DNA from: CAZYIW01 sp964647705 | GTDB lineage: Bacteria; Pseudomonadota; Gammaproteobacteria; PS1; Pseudothioglobaceae | DNA: 18,353 nt | Direction: 5' to 3' | Assembly (NCBI GenBank): GCA_964647705.1 | Contig: CAZYIW010000024.1 | Coordinates: 1 to 18,353, forward strand | Shown here: piece by piece, positions 14,913-18,353 of the stretch | Numbering within the stretch: position 1 is the first letter of the stretch | Layout: the number at the start of each line of letters is the position of its first letter | Notes under the pieces: generated by a model | Databases searched by the model: none | What the model saw: the letters and a program-made list of their open reading frames with translations, nothing else | What the model was told of the DNA's origin: nothing | Translations under genes and position numbers: made by a program

Positions 14913-14988
14913 GGGGCTATAGCTCAGCTGGGAGAGCGCAACACTGGCAGTGTTGAGGTCAGCGGTTCGATCCCGCTTAGCTCCACCA
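14913..14988 (+). tRNA. tRNA-Ala (anticodon GGC)
   Basis: A 76-nt cloverleaf. The acceptor stem GGGGCTA pairs with TAGCTCC (one G-U). The D arm is GCTC/GAGC. The anticodon stem CAACA/TGTTG encloses the loop CTGGCAG, with anticodon GGC at 14946-14948. The T arm is AGCGG-TTCGATC-CCGCT. The 3' CCA is encoded. It reads GCC, and GCU by wobble. Confidence 0.97.
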
Positions 14989-15012
14989 AATAAAAGCAAA
15001 AAAGCGCGTTCT

Positions 15013-15088
15013 GTCCCCTTCGTCTAGTGGCCCAGGACTCCAGGTTTTCATCCTGGCAACAGGGGTTCGATTCCCCTAGGGGACGCCA
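15013..15088 (+). tRNA. tRNA-Glu (anticodon TTC)
   Basis: A 76-nt cloverleaf. The acceptor GTCCCCT pairs with AGGGGAC. The anticodon stem CCAGG/CCTGG encloses TTTTCAT, with anticodon TTC at 15047-15049. The T loop is TTCGATT, the discriminator is G and the CCA is encoded. It lies 24 nt after tRNA-Ala in the same transcript. Confidence 0.97.
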
Positions 15089-15094
15089 AATTCT

Positions 15095-15124
15095 AAAAAA
15101 GCACACTCACCTGTGTGCTTTTTT
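15095..15124 (+). terminator. Rho-independent terminator of the tRNA operon
   Basis: AAAAAAGCACAC (15095-15106) pairs perfectly with GTGTGCTTTTTT (15113-15124) around the loop TCACCT. It starts 7 nt after the tRNA-Glu CCA end. Confidence 0.92.
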
Positions 15125-15163
15125 ATTTTTATCACCATTGTCCTTTTCATTAAAATAGCTTTC

Positions 15164-16108
15164 ATGGAAACGCTCAATATTATCTTGCCACAAAGGCTCT
15201 CTGGTCAACGCATTGATGCAGCTCTGTCAAGCATGCTGAGTGATTATTCAAGGTCTAAGATTACCAACTGGATTAAATCTGGCCATGCCAGTGTTGGGCA
15301 CAAAACACTCAAACCCAAAGACAAGGTATTGGGTGGGGAGACACTAAAACTACAGATTGATGATCAACAAAGCACCGATTGGCTGCCTGAGAACATCAAG
15401 CTTAACATCGTATTCGAAGATGAGGATATTTTGGTAATCAACAAACCCGTGGGGTTGGTTACCCATCCGGGTGCTGGTAACACCACTGGCACACTCGCTA
15501 ATGCACTGCTTTTTCATTATCCAGAGCTTTGTAAGCTCGATCGTGCTGGCATTGTGCACCGGTTGGATAAAAACACCTCCGGTTTGATGGTGGTGGCCAA
15601 AACCCAAAAAGCGCAAAAACACCTGGTGGAACAGTTACAAACCCACAGCGTTTCAAGAGAGTATTCGGCTGTTGTTTATGGGCACATGATATCTGGCGGC
15701 ACGATTGATAAAGCGATTGGCAGAGACGGCAAAAACCGCCTAAAACAAGCGGTAACCGAGAGCGGTAAACACGCCATCACGCATTATCGTGTGATTGAGC
15801 GCTTTGCCCACCATACCCATGTAAAAGCCATTTTAGAAACCGGACGCACGCACCAAATTCGTGTGCATTTGTCCCACATTGGCCATCCCTTGATGGGTGA
15901 CAGACTCTATGGTGGCAAAGTTAGGTTTCCAAAAAAGGCAAGTGACGAGCTCAAAAAAGCCATCAAAGGTTTTGAGCGTCAAGCGCTGCACGCTAAAAAA
16001 CTCACGCTGACCCATCCAACAACAAACAAACAGTTAAGCTTTAAGGCCACTATGCCAAAAGACATGACTGTTCTTATTCAAACACTACGCGATTATGATC
16101 ATTACTAA
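15164..16108 (+). CDS. rluD: 23S rRNA pseudouridine(1911/1915/1917) synthase RluD
   Basis: Pseudouridine synthase acting on helix 69 of 23S rRNA; RlmH in this window later methylates one of its products, position 1915. The 314 residues (E. coli 326) comprise an N-terminal S4 domain (about 10-70; QRIDAALSSMLSDYSRSKI) and the RluA-type catalytic domain with VTHPGAGN, the catalytic HRLDKNTSGLMVVAK and LETGRTHQIRVHLSHIGHPL. The start at 15164 is chosen because the frame upstream translates the tRNA terminator. No Shine-Dalgarno is evident. It overlaps pgeF by 14 nt, and rluD-pgeF order is conserved in gammaproteobacteria. Confidence 0.94.
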   Translation: METLNIILPQRLSGQRIDAALSSMLSDYSRSKITNWIKSGHASVGHKTLKPKDKVLGGETLKLQIDDQQSTDWLPENIKLNIVFEDEDILVINKPVGLVTHPGAGNTTGTLANALLFHYPELCKLDRAGIVHRLDKNTSGLMVVAKTQKAQKHLVEQLQTHSVSREYSAVVYGHMISGGTIDKAIGRDGKNRLKQAVTESGKHAITHYRVIERFAHHTHVKAILETGRTHQIRVHLSHIGHPLMGDRLYGGKVRFPKKASDELKKAIKGFERQALHAKKLTLTHPTTNKQLSFKATMPKDMTVLIQTLRDYDHY

Positions 16109-16832
16109 TTTCCCCATTAATGTCTCTTTTGTTTCCACTCCTCGCTTTGCCAAATACGAACTGGGCAAAAAAATACCCATTGAGGATGGTTATAGCGATT
16201 TTAATTTGGCCACGCATGTGGGCGATGATCCTAAGCGAGTAGAACAAAATCGCCAATTCTTGATTGAAGAATACCACCTACCATCTGCACCTAAATACCT
16301 AGAACAAGTCCACTCTGATACTTGTTTGCAATATGAGGACGAAAAAAGCGTGGGCGATGCACTGATCAGTCACAAACCCAACCAAGTCTGCGCGGTATTA
16401 ACGGCAGATTGCTTGCCAATTTTTATCACCGATTCAGCTGGCACTCAAGTTGGTGTGGCACATGCGGGTTGGAAGGGGCTTCTTGCAGGGGTGATTGAAT
16501 CTTTGGCCAAAGGGTTTAGCGATTTTGATCCAAACGATTTGATTGTGCATTTTGGCCCGGCCATCTCGCAAGAGAATTTTGAAGTGGGTGAGGAGGTTAG
16601 GGATCAATTTATGCAAAAAAACCCAGCACTCAAACAAGCCTTTAAAGAAAATGGCGATAAATATTTGTTGGATTTGTACCTATCGGCAAGGATTATCCTA
16701 AACGCGCTGGGCATCAGACGCATCACAGGTGGGGCTGAATGCACCTTTAAACAAGCAAACAAATATTTTTCTTACAGAAGAGACGGCGATCAATCAGGGC
16801 GCATGGCGCATCTGATATGGATCAACCATTAA
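16095..16832 (+). CDS. pgeF: Peptidoglycan editing factor PgeF (YfiH, laccase-domain family)
   Basis: Cytoplasmic hydrolase family that in E. coli removes wrongly incorporated amino acids from UDP-MurNAc precursors; relatives were first described as polyphenol oxidases or purine nucleoside phosphorylases. The 245 residues carry the metal/active-site residues His73 (QVHSD), Cys106 (LTADCLPI) and His123 (VAHAGWKG), then FGPAISQENFEVG and the C-terminal CTFKQANKYFSYRRDG. It is translated from within the end of rluD. Its stop overlaps the convergent small gene by TTAA. Confidence 0.93.
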   Translation: MIITNFPINVSFVSTPRFAKYELGKKIPIEDGYSDFNLATHVGDDPKRVEQNRQFLIEEYHLPSAPKYLEQVHSDTCLQYEDEKSVGDALISHKPNQVCAVLTADCLPIFITDSAGTQVGVAHAGWKGLLAGVIESLAKGFSDFDPNDLIVHFGPAISQENFEVGEEVRDQFMQKNPALKQAFKENGDKYLLDLYLSARIILNALGIRRITGGAECTFKQANKYFSYRRDGDQSGRMAHLIWINH

Positions 16833-17050
16833 CCTTTGCTTAATTGCTTGGTAACAAGCTTTCTAAAGATTGGGCTAAAGACATAAATGATTGGAAAAGC
16901 CACCAGCCAGGCATAGAAAAAACTCTCAAGCCACTGGCTAATGAGCGTATCGGCCCAGCCGATATTAATCAAAGTCACCACAAATGACATGATCGCCACC
17001 ATAAACACAGACATCACCAAACTAAACACCAAGTGAATTTTTTTCTCCAT
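16829..17050 (-). CDS. Small two-helix membrane protein (DUF2798-like)
   Basis: A 73-residue protein with two hydrophobic helices (about 7-31 and 42-60) separated by a short loop with WADTLISQWLESFFYAW, and a basic C-terminus. The pattern of two helices with an aromatic central loop and a final FSPIFRKLV resembles DUF2798 proteins, whose function is unknown. A ribosome-binding site AAGGAT lies about 9 nt before the ATG. It follows the S24-like gene after only 5 nt, so it is probably the last gene of the mutM transcript. Confidence 0.78.
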   Translation of the reverse strand: MEKKIHLVFSLVMSVFMVAIMSFVVTLINIGWADTLISQWLESFFYAWLVAFPIIYVFSPIFRKLVTKQLSKG

Positions 17051-17055
17051 AACGA

Positions 17056-17454
17056 TTAATCCTTGTCTTTGGGTTTACCCGAGATAGAAAAATCCATCTC
17101 TTTGGTTTGTGAATTAAGATGATAATAATGCAGTGGGGTTTGTTTGCGCTGTTTTTGTTGCACCACACAGCCCACTGTCTCAAACTCTTCAGTCAGTTCA
17201 ATCTCTTCGTGCTCAGTGTTTAGGCAAATTAAAAACTTTTGCTTGCCACGCTCTAAGTATTGACGAAAATACAAATCACCCTGATAACGCACCACCGCAT
17301 AAGCCCGGTTGTGAATCGGCATCCCTGGGTCAACAATAATAATGCAATTCTCACTAAATTCAGGCTCCATCATGTTGCCCAAATTTTGCAGAGCAAAAGG
17401 TTCTGAGTTGGTAGAACAACTGCTTTCAAACATTTGTTGGGTAGAATCACTCAT
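17056..17454 (-). CDS. S24/LexA-like domain protein lacking catalytic residues and HTH
   Basis: A 132-residue protein with a LexA/UmuD-type S24 fold: FALQNLGNMMEPEF, then CIIIVDPG, AYAVVRYQGDLYFRQYL and a final strand ETVGCVVQQK. In active S24 peptidases the first motif is GxSMxP; here Met28 replaces the nucleophile serine. The expected lysine region reads LYFRQYL, with Arg64 instead of Lys. No DNA-binding helix-turn-helix precedes the domain. It is therefore probably not a protease and not a classic repressor; a binding or dimerisation role is possible. ATG 17454 is chosen because it overlaps the mutM stop (ATGA); the frame is open only to a TTG at 17463 before that. Confidence 0.72.
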   Translation of the reverse strand: MSDSTQQMFESSCSTNSEPFALQNLGNMMEPEFSENCIIIVDPGMPIHNRAYAVVRYQGDLYFRQYLERGKQKFLICLNTEHEEIELTEEFETVGCVVQQKQRKQTPLHYYHLNSQTKEMDFSISGKPKDKD

Positions 17455-18260
17455 CGTTGGCAAGTTTTACAATAAAAAGTAGAACGTTGGTTTTGTAGGA
17501 TGCGCTGTATTTTACCATTACACAACTGGCAAGGCTTGCCTTCACGCCCATACACCGATAATGTTTGTGTGAAATAACCTGGCGTGCCATCCACTTTGGA
17601 AAAATCTCTAAGCGTTGTGCCACCCGCCTCAATTGCTTGAGAAAGTGTCTGCCTAATACACTGGGTTAAAACCCTATAGCGTTTTTTAGACACACGCCCA
17701 GCCGAAATCTTAGGGTTGATGCCTGCTTTAAAAAGACTCTCACACGCGTAGATATTGCCCACGCCCACCACCACTTTGCTGTCCATTACAAAAGTCTTAA
17801 CATTTTGTTTTTTATCTCTGGACTTATTAAAAAGATAATCCTTATCAAAATCATCACCCAAAGGTTCCACACCCAATGAATCTAAAAGTGGGTGTTGGCC
17901 AGTTTGAGAGAACAACACCGCCCCAAAACGCCTAGGGTCGTTAAGGCGCATCGCCTTAGCGTTGTCAAACACCAGCTCAAAGTGATCGTGTTTTTGATAA
18001 GGCTTGGCAGTATCGAGCACTTTAACCGAACCGCTCATACCCAAGTGCATAATCAAAGTGCCAGAGTTAAAGTCTATTAATATGTATTTACCTCGGCGCC
18101 TAAGAGAGAGCACTCTCTCTCCAGCAATATAATCAGACAAATCACTCGGCATGGGCCAGCGCAAGTCAGGGCGACGCAGAATCACCTGCTCAACAGTTTG
18201 ATTAATAATCAAAGGCGCTAATCCACGCTTGGTGGTTTCAACTTCGGGCAATTCAGGCAT
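17451..18260 (-). CDS. mutM: Formamidopyrimidine-DNA glycosylase MutM (Fpg)
   Basis: Bifunctional DNA glycosylase and AP lyase that removes 8-oxoguanine and formamidopyrimidines. The length of 269 residues equals that of E. coli. The N-terminal PELPEVET holds the catalytic proline and Glu3. Lys58 lies in RRGKYILI. GVGNIYACESLFKAGI forms the helix-two-turn-helix. The C-terminal zinc finger is Cys244, 247, 264, 267, with Arg259 at the lesion-recognition loop. There is no clear Shine-Dalgarno. The 93 nt upstream to the window edge (18261-18353) are AT-rich; a weak promoter could be TTGATT (18317-18322) and TAATCT (18294-18299) on this strand. It is the first gene of a three-gene run. Confidence 0.96.
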   Translation of the reverse strand: MPELPEVETTKRGLAPLIINQTVEQVILRRPDLRWPMPSDLSDYIAGERVLSLRRRGKYILIDFNSGTLIMHLGMSGSVKVLDTAKPYQKHDHFELVFDNAKAMRLNDPRRFGAVLFSQTGQHPLLDSLGVEPLGDDFDKDYLFNKSRDKKQNVKTFVMDSKVVVGVGNIYACESLFKAGINPKISAGRVSKKRYRVLTQCIRQTLSQAIEAGGTTLRDFSKVDGTPGYFTQTLSVYGREGKPCQLCNGKIQRILQNQRSTFYCKTCQR

Positions 18261-18353
18261 GAGGCGGATAAAACTTATCTCTATATAACTGATAGATTAA
18301 AGATTCGATATAAAAAAATCAAAACAAAAAACACCAATACCTTATTATAATGG

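Noticed and set aside
14924..15106. A 60-residue minus-strand ORF containing GIEPLTSTLPVLRSPS
   Set aside because: It is the antisense of the two tRNA genes. This peptide is a well-known spurious translation of tRNA sequence.
15113..15163. N-terminal extension of RluD
   Set aside because: It translates the 3' arm of the tRNA terminator and low-complexity sequence. The S4 domain starts properly after ATG 15164.
18344..18351. TATAAT at the right edge as a plus-strand promoter
   Set aside because: There is no matching -35, the stretch is near-palindromic AT DNA, and the possible downstream gene is outside the window.

Overview
This window looks like chromosomal core DNA from an AT-rich, compact gammaproteobacterium. 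Nearly every protein reads as a gammaproteobacterial orthologue (UvrD, RluD-PgeF, GlcDEF, NadD-RsfS-RlmH, MutM). The low GC, the many 1-14 nt gene overlaps and the near absence of spacer are consistent with a streamlined marine lineage such as the SUP05/Thioglobus group. That placement is inference; there is no 16S gene here. No mobile element, phage, CRISPR array or defence system is visible.

Region 1 (1-7671, all + strand) is one tightly overlapping run. It holds glcD (5' end outside the window), an unusually short glcE, glcF, rlmD, a signal-less YkuD-fold L,D-transpeptidase-like enzyme, a rhodanese-domain protein, ampG, nagZ and a 95-residue unknown. GlcDEF would oxidise glycolate to glyoxylate. 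AmpG (muropeptide importer), NagZ (cytoplasmic beta-N-acetylglucosaminidase) and the apparently cytoplasmic YkuD enzyme form a plausible peptidoglycan-recycling module. A 100-N assembly gap (6589-6688) removes the ampG 3' end and the nagZ 5' end; the missing sequence must be longer than 100 bases.

Region 2 (7668-10201) holds uvrD on the minus strand. Divergent from it is a 61-residue acidic protein with its own consensus -10 box, a leader hairpin, a strong ribosome-binding site and a textbook terminator. This small gene is the best candidate here for something not yet described.

Region 3 (10216-12029) holds epmB (+), a TlpA-like thioredoxin (-) and an ArsC/YfgD-like reductase (+). The last two start divergently with only 15 nt between their start codons.

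Region 4 (12037-14832, all minus) runs, in transcription order, metallo-beta-lactamase hydrolase, nadD, rsfS, rlmH, glutathione S-transferase. It joins NAD synthesis to ribosome silencing and 23S rRNA modification.

Region 5 (14858-16832, +) has a strong promoter, tRNA-Ala(GGC), tRNA-Glu(TTC), a terminator, then rluD overlapping pgeF. Region 6 (16829-18260, minus) is mutM, then an S24-like protein without catalytic residues, then a small DUF2798-type membrane protein. Three of the four convergent gene pairs overlap by exactly 4 nt at their stop codons.
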